Shown in pieces: positions 7,730 to 16,845 of a DNA stretch of 64,000 nt. Source of the stretch: an uncultured Pseudomonadota bacterium (GTDB lineage: Bacteria; Pseudomonadota; Alphaproteobacteria; Rs-D84). How positions within the stretch are numbered: position 1 is the first letter of the stretch; each line of letters starts with the position of its first letter. The notes under the pieces were generated by a model. The model was given only the letters and a program-made list of their open reading frames with translations, did no database searches and had not been told where the DNA came from. The position numbers and the translations under genes were made by a program. The stretch is taken from contig CACYHO010000001.1 of assembly GCA_902774285.1 (NCBI GenBank), positions 266,077 through 330,076 on the forward strand, read 5' to 3'.

Positions 7730-10033
7730 ATGAGAAAGTTTTCGAGTATATTTTTCATGGTTGCTTTGTGTACCGCAAATGTTTTTGCGGCAGAGTCTTC
7801 TATATCCCGCGTAATTCCAAATAAAAATGCAAAAACAGAAGGTGTAGAACGTGTTGAAAATTCAACTGTGAAAAATCGTGGTGCTGTATCGCGTGGTGTA
7901 TCGCGTCCTGTATCTGTCACAAAACCAAGCGCAGGTGTTGTATCGCGTTCTGTGGGCAATAGAACAAATGTTCAACATGCAACATTGGAATCAGGTGTAA
8001 ATACTGTTGGTCGTAATGCACGAACAGATGCGGCGAGTATAAATAATACTGCAGCATTGCGTCGTGCCGGAATCACATTGCGTGCATCTACTGCAGAAGT
8101 TGGTGGCCGTGCAACAATTGGAAATACTGGTGTTCAAACCGGTTCTAATATCGATGAACAAGTTCGTGGAATTCAATCACGTGCATCTATATTTGGTGGT
8201 CAAAAACAACAAAAAACTGTTACTGCGGAATCTTTGGCCGAAGCAAAAGATATTTTGGAAAAAACTTCTGATTTGAACAATACCTGTCAGGCACAATATA
8301 ATGAATGTATGGATCAGTTTTGTGCTGTGGTAGACGCAAACCAAAAAAGATGTTCTTGTTCTGCAAATCTGGCAAAATATGCCAAGGCTCAAAAGGCGGT
8401 CGAAGATGCGAATGTTGAATTGAATGATGTTGCGCAAAGGATTCGTTATGTTGGACTTTCTGCAGACGAAATTCGTGCAATTATGTCTGCAACAGAAGCA
8501 GAATTAGAAATGGGTAAAACAAAAGATAATACCCAAACACGTTCTATGTTGGATGATATTGCAGATATGATCAAAGATCCAACTTCGTCAACAATATTGA
8601 CTGGATCTGCAACGACAGATTCTTTGTTGGATATGGATTTAGATTTTTCATCTGATTCGTCTGATATGTTTTCGTTAGATATGTTTAATTCATCCGGTGG
8701 TGACATTTCTTCCAAGCGTGGGAAGGCGCTTTATAACGAAGCAAAAAAACGTTGCAAAACCGTGTTGAATCGTTGCAAGGATGCCGGTGGCATAGAAGAT
8801 CAAATTTCAGGTAATTATGATTTGGCGATTGATAAAGATTGTGTTGCCTATGAACAAGGTTTAATCAAATTAAACCAAACATTAACTAACAATGTGCGCA
8901 GTGCTAATTTGATGTTACAAAAAGCACGTTTGGCTGTTCTGCAAAATAAAAACGAATACGATATCAAAGAATGTGTTGGTGCACTGGAAAAATGTATGTT
9001 GGATGATATGGTTTGTGGTGATGATTATGTAAAGTGTTTGGATCCAACCAAAAAATATATCGATGAAAATGGTACTGTTGTGTTGGGTAAAAATATCGCA
9101 AATATAACAGCATTCTTGAATGATCCGTATGGTATAACTGAAAACAGTTATAACAATACAAAGATAAACGGTGATTTTATTAAAAATTCTGCGAACGATA
9201 CTATGTGCAGTACGCATGATGGCTCTTGTGTTGTTAATTATTTGATGAAAAAGATCGGAACTGGTGCGACTGTCAAAGACGGGGGGCTTTGTCGTGCTGT
9301 GTTGGATAAATGTCAAGATTACACATATAAACAAACTGGAAAGACTGCAACATACGATCCGTATAATGAAGTTGTTATAAATTATATTCAACGCGCTATG
9401 GTCAATATCAAAGCGGCCCAAGCAAGAATCATTTCCGATTATGCATCAAGTTGTATGTCAGATGTTCGGGACTGTTATAATCAACAAAATACACAAATTA
9501 CTTCTTGGACGTCGGCGGCATCAATCGACAATATCTATAAAGTTATGACAGGTGCTTGTTATAATGTTGCTTTGACCTGTGGTTATGCTGTGTTCGCATA
9601 TGACAGCGATATGGGAACAAAAATAAGCAATATAACGTGCGAATCTATTGGTTGTGGTACAACAGCCCAAGATGGCACGTGTCCTACAAATTCTTGTACA
9701 GGATTGTTGGAATCCAAAAGACAGAACGAGTTGATAAACGGAATATCTGAATTGTTCTATCAATCATTATTGTGCCCAGAAAAATCTTCGTTTGATGCGA
9801 CTTATCGTGAAATTAGTCCAAATAGAACAATAGAAGGTTATGTAAATAATCATTGTAAATGTTACAGCGGATATACTGTATGGGGTGGGACTTGTGTAGC
9901 AAGTTGTGCATCAAGCGAATATAGAAATGATTCTGGTGTATGTAAAGCATGTGCAACGGGGACAGAATTATCAGGTGGAGATACCGATACAGAACCAAAT
10001 GCGTGTGTGGATGTTTCTGTCAGTGCACCTTAA
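7730..10033 (+). CDS. Large exported Cys-rich protein with C-x6-C segments (copy 3)
   Basis: A 767-residue protein of no recognised family. I start at ATG 7730, which follows AAGGA and begins a signal peptide (MRKFSSIFFMVALCTANVFA). An ATG at 7697 lies upstream of the -10. An Arg/Val/Ser/Asn-rich low-complexity region follows to about residue 165. The core opens at Cys186 with C-x6-C-x4-C-x9-C-x-C, the same spacing as the gene at 2202. C-x6-C pairs recur at Cys342/349, 415/422, 521/528 and 575/582. The last 80 residues are a compact Cys-rich EGF-like tail (HCKCYSGYTVWGGTC). It is probably secreted or surface exposed and disulfide-linked. Confidence 0.8.
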   Translation: MRKFSSIFFMVALCTANVFAAESSISRVIPNKNAKTEGVERVENSTVKNRGAVSRGVSRPVSVTKPSAGVVSRSVGNRTNVQHATLESGVNTVGRNARTDAASINNTAALRRAGITLRASTAEVGGRATIGNTGVQTGSNIDEQVRGIQSRASIFGGQKQQKTVTAESLAEAKDILEKTSDLNNTCQAQYNECMDQFCAVVDANQKRCSCSANLAKYAKAQKAVEDANVELNDVAQRIRYVGLSADEIRAIMSATEAELEMGKTKDNTQTRSMLDDIADMIKDPTSSTILTGSATTDSLLDMDLDFSSDSSDMFSLDMFNSSGGDISSKRGKALYNEAKKRCKTVLNRCKDAGGIEDQISGNYDLAIDKDCVAYEQGLIKLNQTLTNNVRSANLMLQKARLAVLQNKNEYDIKECVGALEKCMLDDMVCGDDYVKCLDPTKKYIDENGTVVLGKNIANITAFLNDPYGITENSYNNTKINGDFIKNSANDTMCSTHDGSCVVNYLMKKIGTGATVKDGGLCRAVLDKCQDYTYKQTGKTATYDPYNEVVINYIQRAMVNIKAAQARIISDYASSCMSDVRDCYNQQNTQITSWTSAASIDNIYKVMTGACYNVALTCGYAVFAYDSDMGTKISNITCESIGCGTTAQDGTCPTNSCTGLLESKRQNELINGISELFYQSLLCPEKSSFDATYREISPNRTIEGYVNNHCKCYSGYTVWGGTCVASCASSEYRNDSGVCKACATGTELSGGDTDTEPNACVDVSVSAP

Positions 10034-10035
10034 TA

Positions 10036-10065
10036 AAAAAACCGAACATTTTGTTCGGTTTTTTT
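10036..10065. terminator. Bidirectional intrinsic terminator
   Basis: AACCGAACA/TGTTCGGTT stem with A-run before and T-run after, between convergent genes. It serves both the Cys-rich gene and dnaQ. Confidence 0.92.
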
Positions 10066-10747
10066 ATTCTGCATTTAATAATTTTTCCATAAACTGATTA
10101 TGAATTTCCAGTTCGTCAGCCGGAATTTCAAAAGAACGTTTTGGAAAATCATTTCCAATCTTTGGCGTTTTCAAAAAATCTTCGTGTTGTTTTGCAACCA
10201 ATTCATTTATATCAATTGCCGGGGCAGTGTTTTCCAATTCGTTATAAACATGTGCCAGAATTTCTGCGTCAATTAACGCACCATGCGCATCTGCACGGGC
10301 GGTCAAAGAAACACCAAACCATTTTGCCAACGCGTCCAGTGTGTAAGATTTAGGCCCGTAAACACGGTTTCTTGCGATAACAATGCTGTCCAACATTTGT
10401 GAGCGTGGAATTGGTTTCAAATGCAGTTTTTCTAATTCGTAATTAATAAAAGGAAAGTCAAAGTCCAAACCATTATGTGCAACAATTTGTGCATCCCCAA
10501 TAAATTCTAAAAATTTAGGTGCAATTTCAGACATTTTTGGTTTGTCTTCCAAAAATGCATTAGATATTTTATGTACCATATATGTTTCTGGGGGAATTAT
10601 TTTTCCTTCGGGATTTATATATTCGTGGAATGTTCTGTCTGTTAATTTACCATCTATTAATTCAACGGCGCCGATTTCGATACAGCGATCGCCACGCATG
10701 TATTCAAAGCCTGTTGTTTCAATATCAAAGCAAATTATTCGTCCCAT
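10064..10747 (-). CDS. dnaQ: DNA polymerase III epsilon subunit (3'-5' proofreading exonuclease)
   Basis: A 227-residue DEDDh exonuclease. ExoI is FDIETTGF with the catalytic Asp and Glu close to the N-terminus, ExoII is AHNGLDFDFPFINYEL, and ExoIII is HGALIDAEILAHVY with the catalytic His and Asp. The C-terminal tail (ELEIHNQFMEKLLNAE) fits the segment that binds the alpha subunit. The start is MGRIICFDIETTG; an ORF extension upstream adds 38 residues not found in the family. It proofreads replication within Pol III core and is divergent from uvrD. Confidence 0.93.
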   Translation of the reverse strand: MGRIICFDIETTGFEYMRGDRCIEIGAVELIDGKLTDRTFHEYINPEGKIIPPETYMVHKISNAFLEDKPKMSEIAPKFLEFIGDAQIVAHNGLDFDFPFINYELEKLHLKPIPRSQMLDSIVIARNRVYGPKSYTLDALAKWFGVSLTARADAHGALIDAEILAHVYNELENTAPAIDINELVAKQHEDFLKTPKIGNDFPKRSFEIPADELEIHNQFMEKLLNAE

Positions 10748-10778
10748 AAAACCCGTCCGTATTTTTATAACAAAATGA

Positions 10779-10807
10779 TTGTATAGAAATCTTTTATAAA
10801 TTACAAT
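10779..10807 (+). promoter_or_regulatory. Candidate uvrD promoter
   Basis: TTGTAT (10779-10784), a 17-base spacer and TACAAT (10802-10807). The predicted leader is only about ten bases and has no Shine-Dalgarno sequence. Confidence 0.55.
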
Positions 10808-10822
10808 ATGGAAAATTAAAAA

Positions 10823-12898
10823 ATGTCCATAGATTATATGTCTGATTTGAACGAACAACAAAAACAGGCCGTAACCACGCTTGATGGGCCGCTTTTGGTG
10901 TTGTCAGGGGCGGGAACCGGAAAAACACGCGTTTTAACATCACGTGTAGCACATATCTTATATGGTGGGCACGCATATCCATGGCAAATACTTGCATTGA
11001 CATTTACTAACAAGGCCGCAAACGAAATGCGTTTTCGTGTTGCACAATACAGTGAAATATCTCATTTGTGTGGTGATTTATGGATGGGGACTTTTCATTC
11101 AATGTGTTTGCGTATTTTGCGCAGTAATTATGATGTGGCTGGATTGCGACGTGATTTCCTTATTTATGGCGAAGATGATCAAAAGGCAGTACTTAAACGT
11201 GTTATTGTGAATTTAGGATTTGATACAAAAGAGTTTAATCCGTCTGATTGGGTTGAAAAAATATCAAATATCAAAGATAAAGGTGTAACTGATTTTGCTA
11301 AAATGGATTTATCGCCAAATACACAAAAAATATTAAATGCTTATAATGCAGAACTAACAAATCTTGGTGCAATAGATTTTGGTGATATTATTTTATTTGT
11401 TTTAAGATTATTTGAAAAAAATCATGATATTTTAAACAAATATCAAAATCAGTTTAAATATATACTGGTTGATGAATTCCAAGATACCAATGCGGCACAA
11501 ATGAATTTGTTAAAGATGTTAACAGCAGATAAAGTATGTCCAAATATTTGTTGTGTTGGCGATGATGATCAATCAATATATTCATGGCGTGGTGCAGAAA
11601 TAAGAAATATTTTGCAGTTTGAACAAACTTATCCAGATGCAAAAATAATTCGACTTGAAACTAATTATCGCAGTACTGCCAATATACTTGGTGCGGCAAA
11701 TTCTTTGATTAAAAATAATATGGGGCGCCTTGGTAAAGATTTACATGCTGCACCTGGTGTTGATGGTGGCGAACCAGTTTATATATTAACTGTGCCGTCT
11801 GATTGGGATGAAGCACAATTTGTAGCAAAAACAATCGCACGCAATTCAAAGAATAATTTTTCATCTTTTGCAATATTGATTCGTATGGGATCGTTATCGC
11901 GGACTTTTGAAGAAGAATTTACATCGCATAAAATCCCGTACAGATTGGTTGGGACAACAAAGTTTTATGATCGTGCAGAAATTCGTGATGCGATTGCATA
12001 TATAAGATTGTTGGTTTATCCATTTGATAATATATCTTTTGAAAGAATTATTTCAAAGCCGCGTCGTGGTTTCGGCGAAGGCGCAATTGCTAAATTACGT
12101 GAAACCGGAAAAAGTTTGATGGATGCGTTAAAGATTGCAAAATTATCAACTAAACAAGAAGTTGCTGCGACTGAATTTTTATCTGCATTTGATTTTGATT
12201 GGAAAAATACACCGCCAAAAGATGCTGTGCAACAATTATTGGAAAATAGCGGCTATTTGAAAATGTGGCGTGAATCTAAAGATGTGGATGCCCCAGAGCG
12301 ATTAGAACATATTCGTGAACTAATAACCAGTGTTGTTGCAAAATATAATACTTTGCCAGAGTTTTTGGAACACGCTGCATTGATGATGACAGATGATAAT
12401 GACAGTGAACAGGACGGTAAAAATTTGGTTTCTATTATGACTATACATGCCGCCAAGGGTTTAGAATTTGATACTGTATTTTTGCCTGCGTGGGAAGAAG
12501 GCATTTTTCCAAATGAAAAGAAGGCAGATTCAGATATAGAAGAAGAAAGACGTTTGGCTTATGTTGCGATTACGCGCGCAAAAACACGTGCAATAATTAC
12601 TAACGCAATGGTCAGAACGGTGTTTGGCCAAAGACTATACCAAAGCCCATCACGATTTGTTAATGAAATCGATAAAAGATATGTAAGTTTTAATGGTGAT
12701 GAACAACCAAAACAAACTTATTCTTCACAAAAAGTAGATAAACCAAAATTTAAAACAACATCTGTAGTTGGAAAAATGGTGTCACATTCAGAAATGGGGA
12801 CAGGTGTAATTATAAGCGAAGATGACAATATTTTGACCGTTGCTTTTAAAACGCGTGGCATTAAAAAAGTTGCGCGTGACTTTGTAAAATTTATCTAG
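10823..12898 (+). CDS. uvrD: UvrD/PcrA-family superfamily 1 DNA helicase
   Basis: A 691-residue 3'-5' helicase. Motifs in order: Q motif (LNEQQKQAV), Walker A GAGTGKT, motif Ia LTFTNKAANEM, motif II LVDEFQDTN, motif III GDDDQSIYSWRGA, motif IV LETNYRS, motif V TIHAAKGLEFDTVFLP and motif VI RRLAYVAITRAK. The last 80 residues form a Tudor-like tail (VGKMVSHSEMGTGVI) as in PcrA/UvrD, which binds RNA polymerase in other species. It acts in nucleotide excision and mismatch repair and removes stalled complexes. It could start at ATG 10838 instead. It ends two bases from the convergent VirB6-like operon with no terminator between. Confidence 0.93.
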   Translation: MSIDYMSDLNEQQKQAVTTLDGPLLVLSGAGTGKTRVLTSRVAHILYGGHAYPWQILALTFTNKAANEMRFRVAQYSEISHLCGDLWMGTFHSMCLRILRSNYDVAGLRRDFLIYGEDDQKAVLKRVIVNLGFDTKEFNPSDWVEKISNIKDKGVTDFAKMDLSPNTQKILNAYNAELTNLGAIDFGDIILFVLRLFEKNHDILNKYQNQFKYILVDEFQDTNAAQMNLLKMLTADKVCPNICCVGDDDQSIYSWRGAEIRNILQFEQTYPDAKIIRLETNYRSTANILGAANSLIKNNMGRLGKDLHAAPGVDGGEPVYILTVPSDWDEAQFVAKTIARNSKNNFSSFAILIRMGSLSRTFEEEFTSHKIPYRLVGTTKFYDRAEIRDAIAYIRLLVYPFDNISFERIISKPRRGFGEGAIAKLRETGKSLMDALKIAKLSTKQEVAATEFLSAFDFDWKNTPPKDAVQQLLENSGYLKMWRESKDVDAPERLEHIRELITSVVAKYNTLPEFLEHAALMMTDDNDSEQDGKNLVSIMTIHAAKGLEFDTVFLPAWEEGIFPNEKKADSDIEEERRLAYVAITRAKTRAIITNAMVRTVFGQRLYQSPSRFVNEIDKRYVSFNGDEQPKQTYSSQKVDKPKFKTTSVVGKMVSHSEMGTGVIISEDDNILTVAFKTRGIKKVARDFVKFI

Positions 12899-12900
12899 AT

Positions 12901-14187
12901 TTATTTTTTCTTTGCTAATGCACTAAATACTTTACCACCAAATCCTTTGATGTTGTTCCAAAGTGTTTTCGAATCGTTCTTTAATTGTTCGCCAAATGAA
13001 TTATCAATTTTTCCACCAATATCTGTTGCCAGTTTATCTGATTGTCCGGCCATATAGAATATTAGTGATGCACATAATATGGTTGTCATTGCAGAACCAA
13101 CGGCATAAGTGTTTTGTCCACTGACAGATACGATATTTGTTAGCAGTGCCGCACATATAGCAATTACTATTGCAAGTGATACAAAATATATTGTGGCATT
13201 TATAAATACAGATATAACATCAGATATTTTTTTAGCGCTGAATAATTTTAATAAACCACTGTATATTCGACCTGGAATGTTTTTATCATCAGAAGTTGCA
13301 GGCATTGCTTCTGCAAGGGCTGTAAACGGCAACATTAATAATGTTAAAAACAGATTCGCGACAACACCCAATGTCATAAATGCATATTTGAATATGCAGC
13401 CAATAAACAGAACTATGCAAGCGGCACCAACAACAACCATTGTTGCGCTTTTTCCAAAACCGTTTATCATCCATTCAAATGCAGCGGCAGTTGCATGATA
13501 AAAATATACAGAAAGACGTGCAGGCAAACACATAATATTCGCGGCCGCATCAGCGTTTATTAAAAGTTGATCTGATGTGTTTGCGTTAACATATTGGTGT
13601 ATTGTCGCGCATGTGTCAGGTATATTCACATTATATGCCTGCGCAACCGCATCAAGAATGAAATCTGAAAGATATACACCGACTGATATAATCGGGGTTA
13701 TAACCAATGTAAATAATTTAGCAGGACCATAATTTAATATTATTACCCATACTGCGATAGTTATACCTTTGATAAATACATCGTATAAAACTTTTTTGTA
13801 ATCTGTCGATTCGCGAATCATTTTATATGCTTCCAACCCAACCCAAAATACATACATAAGGAATAAAAATAGAATCGTGAAGCGGACCAATGAATTTTGC
13901 AGAATTGTATCAATAGAAGAAAGAGCCTTCATAAATACTAAACCAATTTTAACTTCTATTGGGATAAAATTTTTATCATGAAGATTTGTTTGAAAAGTTT
14001 GTTGGAAACTTTTTGCATCGCTTTTTAAACCAGAATTATATTGTTCCATATTGTCGACTGTTATCCAATTTCCATATTCGCCAATATCACCATATGGAAC
14101 ATTCCCAGCCGCATATGAAGCGCCGACAAGTGCAGTTGCACAAAAAATGCAAATCAATAAATATTTTAAAATTTTGCGAATTTGCAT
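12901..14187 (-). CDS. VirB6/TrbL-like polytopic membrane protein (cluster member 5)
   Basis: A 428-residue protein. The N-terminus is a signal-like segment ending in SYAAG, followed by a periplasmic stretch of about 70 residues and six or more long hydrophobic segments. The organisation and the C-terminal cytoplasmic helix (KNDSKTLWNNIKGF) match its operon mates. Topology and the Gly/Pro-containing transmembrane helices fit the VirB6/TrbL group, which forms the inner-membrane channel platform of type IV secretion systems. Sequence similarity is diffuse, so the assignment rests on topology and the five-gene arrangement. It is last in a tight four-gene operon, one base after its neighbour. Confidence 0.6.
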   Translation of the reverse strand: MQIRKILKYLLICIFCATALVGASYAAGNVPYGDIGEYGNWITVDNMEQYNSGLKSDAKSFQQTFQTNLHDKNFIPIEVKIGLVFMKALSSIDTILQNSLVRFTILFLFLMYVFWVGLEAYKMIRESTDYKKVLYDVFIKGITIAVWVIILNYGPAKLFTLVITPIISVGVYLSDFILDAVAQAYNVNIPDTCATIHQYVNANTSDQLLINADAAANIMCLPARLSVYFYHATAAAFEWMINGFGKSATMVVVGAACIVLFIGCIFKYAFMTLGVVANLFLTLLMLPFTALAEAMPATSDDKNIPGRIYSGLLKLFSAKKISDVISVFINATIYFVSLAIVIAICAALLTNIVSVSGQNTYAVGSAMTTILCASLIFYMAGQSDKLATDIGGKIDNSFGEQLKNDSKTLWNNIKGFGGKVFSALAKKK

Positions 14188-14188
14188 T

Positions 14189-15649
14189 TTATTTTCCTTC
14201 TTTAATTTTATCTCGTACTTTTGTGTAAATATTTACTGGTGCGTTATAAACAGTTTTTCCAAAATCTTTTATCCATTGCCCATAATCAAAAGGTTCTTTG
14301 CTTGTCGATCCAATTAATTTATCAATCTGTGGTGAAACAATCCAGAAATATAGTATGAATACGCCCAACATAAACAACAAGAAGTCAAAGCCATCATCCA
14401 TAAAATCGAATGCACCAGGATATTTTTGTTCGACCAGATTTTTTTGTGTTTTAAAACATGCTGTGAATTTTTCTTTGTTCATTTCGCCATTAATCAAAGA
14501 TACGCGTTCACAAGTAGAAAATACATTCATTACAGACATAGTTTTTGCATCCATGTTTTCTTGTTTTACCGTGGACATGAACGGTGGCAATATGCTTGTA
14601 AAATTATCTTCTGGGCCTGGGTAATATTGATCGGCTGCAAAATATACAACTGCATAAATAATGGTTATTTTTAAACTTATTTTTAATATATCTATTACAG
14701 AGTTAAGTAATTTGTCTACGGCTGAGTTTAGTAATCCTTTGGCTAAGCTCCATACCTGTTCAAACGCAGCGGCCGCAATCAACAGTGGCATAAATATAAT
14801 GATAAATATTAATTTAAAGAACACACTTAATATTTGGAATAATAAATCAAATCCCATTACCAAGAAAAGTATCACCAGTGCAAGCCCTGCGATCCATGTG
14901 AACACACCGCCGGAATGATCATTCAAATCAAGCCACGAATAATTCATTAATGCGAACCCGCCACCAGCGCCCGCCAACATTACAGTATTTAAATTACCCA
15001 TAACACACATAAATGGATGAAGCACAGGTGTTAATATATCTTCCGCTTTATCTGTAGTTTCCGGTATTTCACATTTCACACCACTTATGACACCTGTCGC
15101 CATCATTGAAAGATTTGATCCAAGATACAAAACAGGTGTAACGGTGACATTTGTTACTGCTTTTAATGTTGTTGTGCCTGACCAATTTAATGCCCCAATC
15201 AATGCACCAGCAATAAGAATACGCATACCTGTTTTCCATACTTTTTCAAACCATTTTTTGAAATCGAGTTTTATTTCTTTGTCTGACAGGTCTTTGATAT
15301 CTTTAGATTTTGCTTGTTCATTAATAAATTGGAAAGTATGTGATATTATAAATATACCAAAACCAATTGCCATAAGTATCCACAAATTGTGGACTATACC
15401 ATTCCAGAACATTTCTGTTGCGCGTCCAAGAACAGCAAATAAATCCCCAATATAAGAGCATAAAAAGCATCCGTTGACAGACGATACATCGCCATTACCT
15501 GTGCCAATTTGCTGCATAAAAGCATCAACGCTGGTATAAGAAAGAGACGCGCCACCAATAGAACTGCTGAGATACCAAATACCGACCCCCAACGCAATTG
15601 CGCCCATTAAAAGTTTTAGTCCTTGTTCTATCAGCCACTTTTTTATCAT
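14189..15649 (-). CDS. VirB6/TrbL-like polytopic membrane protein (cluster member 4)
   Basis: A 486-residue protein with an N-terminal membrane segment, then NGCFLCSYIGDLF (Cys61, Cys64), the CxxC block shared with two other members. A cytoplasmic charged loop (KDIKDLSDKEIKLDFKKW) separates the first helices from a large block of very hydrophobic segments. A periplasmic loop of about 100 residues with three Cys follows, then a final helix and a charged tail (QWIKDFGKTVYNAP). It fits a VirB6/TrbL-type inner-membrane protein. Third gene of the minus-strand operon, five bases after the preceding one. Confidence 0.6.
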   Translation of the reverse strand: MIKKWLIEQGLKLLMGAIALGVGIWYLSSSIGGASLSYTSVDAFMQQIGTGNGDVSSVNGCFLCSYIGDLFAVLGRATEMFWNGIVHNLWILMAIGFGIFIISHTFQFINEQAKSKDIKDLSDKEIKLDFKKWFEKVWKTGMRILIAGALIGALNWSGTTTLKAVTNVTVTPVLYLGSNLSMMATGVISGVKCEIPETTDKAEDILTPVLHPFMCVMGNLNTVMLAGAGGGFALMNYSWLDLNDHSGGVFTWIAGLALVILFLVMGFDLLFQILSVFFKLIFIIIFMPLLIAAAAFEQVWSLAKGLLNSAVDKLLNSVIDILKISLKITIIYAVVYFAADQYYPGPEDNFTSILPPFMSTVKQENMDAKTMSVMNVFSTCERVSLINGEMNKEKFTACFKTQKNLVEQKYPGAFDFMDDGFDFLLFMLGVFILYFWIVSPQIDKLIGSTSKEPFDYGQWIKDFGKTVYNAPVNIYTKVRDKIKEGK

Positions 15650-15654
15650 TTATC

Positions 15655-16842
15655 TTATTTCTTTTCTTCTGTTTCTTTTTTTACACTTTCTGGATTAATA
15701 ATTGTTTTTGCCAAATCTTTTGTTTTTTGTGCGACAATTTGTGTCAATTGTAATACATTTTTGCCCATTTCTGTTGAAAGCGCATCTTCTTGTTTGATGT
15801 TGAATACAGATAATATTTTTTCGGTTATTTTAGGAATTTGACCTGCGATATAATTTATTACATAAACCAACACTATTGCGCCGGCAAATGTTATTTGCAT
15901 TGCGCTGGAATTTTCAAGATCAAAATCAAACAAAGATTCCGTTGTGTTTTGTATTGAATCTGCGTTAACACCATTTGCATCTAAGAATCCACGTATAATT
16001 AGCATGATAACCGTATATGTAAGAATTGTAGAAGCAACCGATACGATAGCATTTATTAATTTTTTTATTTGCCCACCACCAAGGTTTGATCCAAGATTTT
16101 TCATCCATCCAGGAATATCTGATGCGCCCCTGAATATAAATAACACAACAGATAAAGGGAAAAAGAATGCAAACATTGCCATTGCGAAAATAACATCCAT
16201 AAAACAAAACGAATATTTTATGAATAATTTTACAAAATTATATGTTAAAAATATCCCAATAAAACAAATAATAATGTGTTTGATAAGTGTGCCGATACCA
16301 AGCAAGGCTTTTAAAGTGAACGCTTCGTCTATAATCGCAATTCCTATTTTGATGTATACTTGGAAATTGGCTATGCTTGTTTCAAGAATCTGTATAATTG
16401 TATCGCGTAACTGCGGATTAAAGAATCCGTCATTACCAAGTTGGATTGCATTTTCATATGCAGGAATTACATAATCAGATGGCAACATAGCCTTTGAATA
16501 TTGTAATGTCATTATGGCCGCTGGTTCGAAAGTTATCATTGAAATAAAACGCGGAACGACCAATCCCATTCCCAATAAACTGATCGCAATTAACGATTTT
16601 ATTAATACCGGTCTAAGATTTTTATCAAACAAAGAATCTTTGCCACCGTTTTTAATATTTTCCCATGCAACATTTGTAGCATAGAAAGCAAACAAAACAC
16701 CAAATATAACCAGACTGAACAAACACAATCGTTGATATGCAGCTGCCGCTGTATTAGAGATTATAGCAAACAAATTGTCAAATACTGGACAAGTCCAACA
16801 TTGGATGCTGCTGTCTATTAAAGAGTTTGCCAATTCTTGCAT
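15655..16842 (-). CDS. VirB6/TrbL-like polytopic membrane protein (cluster member 3)
   Basis: A 395-residue protein. It has no signal peptide but opens with QCWTCPVFDNLF (Cys15, Cys18), nearly the same as SCWTCQIFSDVM in the divergent gene at 18216. Six or seven hydrophobic segments follow, with amphipathic loops rich in Ile, Asn and Lys, and an acidic/basic tail ending KKETEEKK. The CxxC block just before the first membrane span is the best sequence evidence that these genes are paralogs. Probable role: inner-membrane channel component of a type IV secretion-like apparatus. Second gene of the operon, three bases after the first. Confidence 0.6.
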   Translation of the reverse strand: MQELANSLIDSSIQCWTCPVFDNLFAIISNTAAAAYQRLCLFSLVIFGVLFAFYATNVAWENIKNGGKDSLFDKNLRPVLIKSLIAISLLGMGLVVPRFISMITFEPAAIMTLQYSKAMLPSDYVIPAYENAIQLGNDGFFNPQLRDTIIQILETSIANFQVYIKIGIAIIDEAFTLKALLGIGTLIKHIIICFIGIFLTYNFVKLFIKYSFCFMDVIFAMAMFAFFFPLSVVLFIFRGASDIPGWMKNLGSNLGGGQIKKLINAIVSVASTILTYTVIMLIIRGFLDANGVNADSIQNTTESLFDFDLENSSAMQITFAGAIVLVYVINYIAGQIPKITEKILSVFNIKQEDALSTEMGKNVLQLTQIVAQKTKDLAKTIINPESVKKETEEKK

Positions 16843-16845
16843 TTG

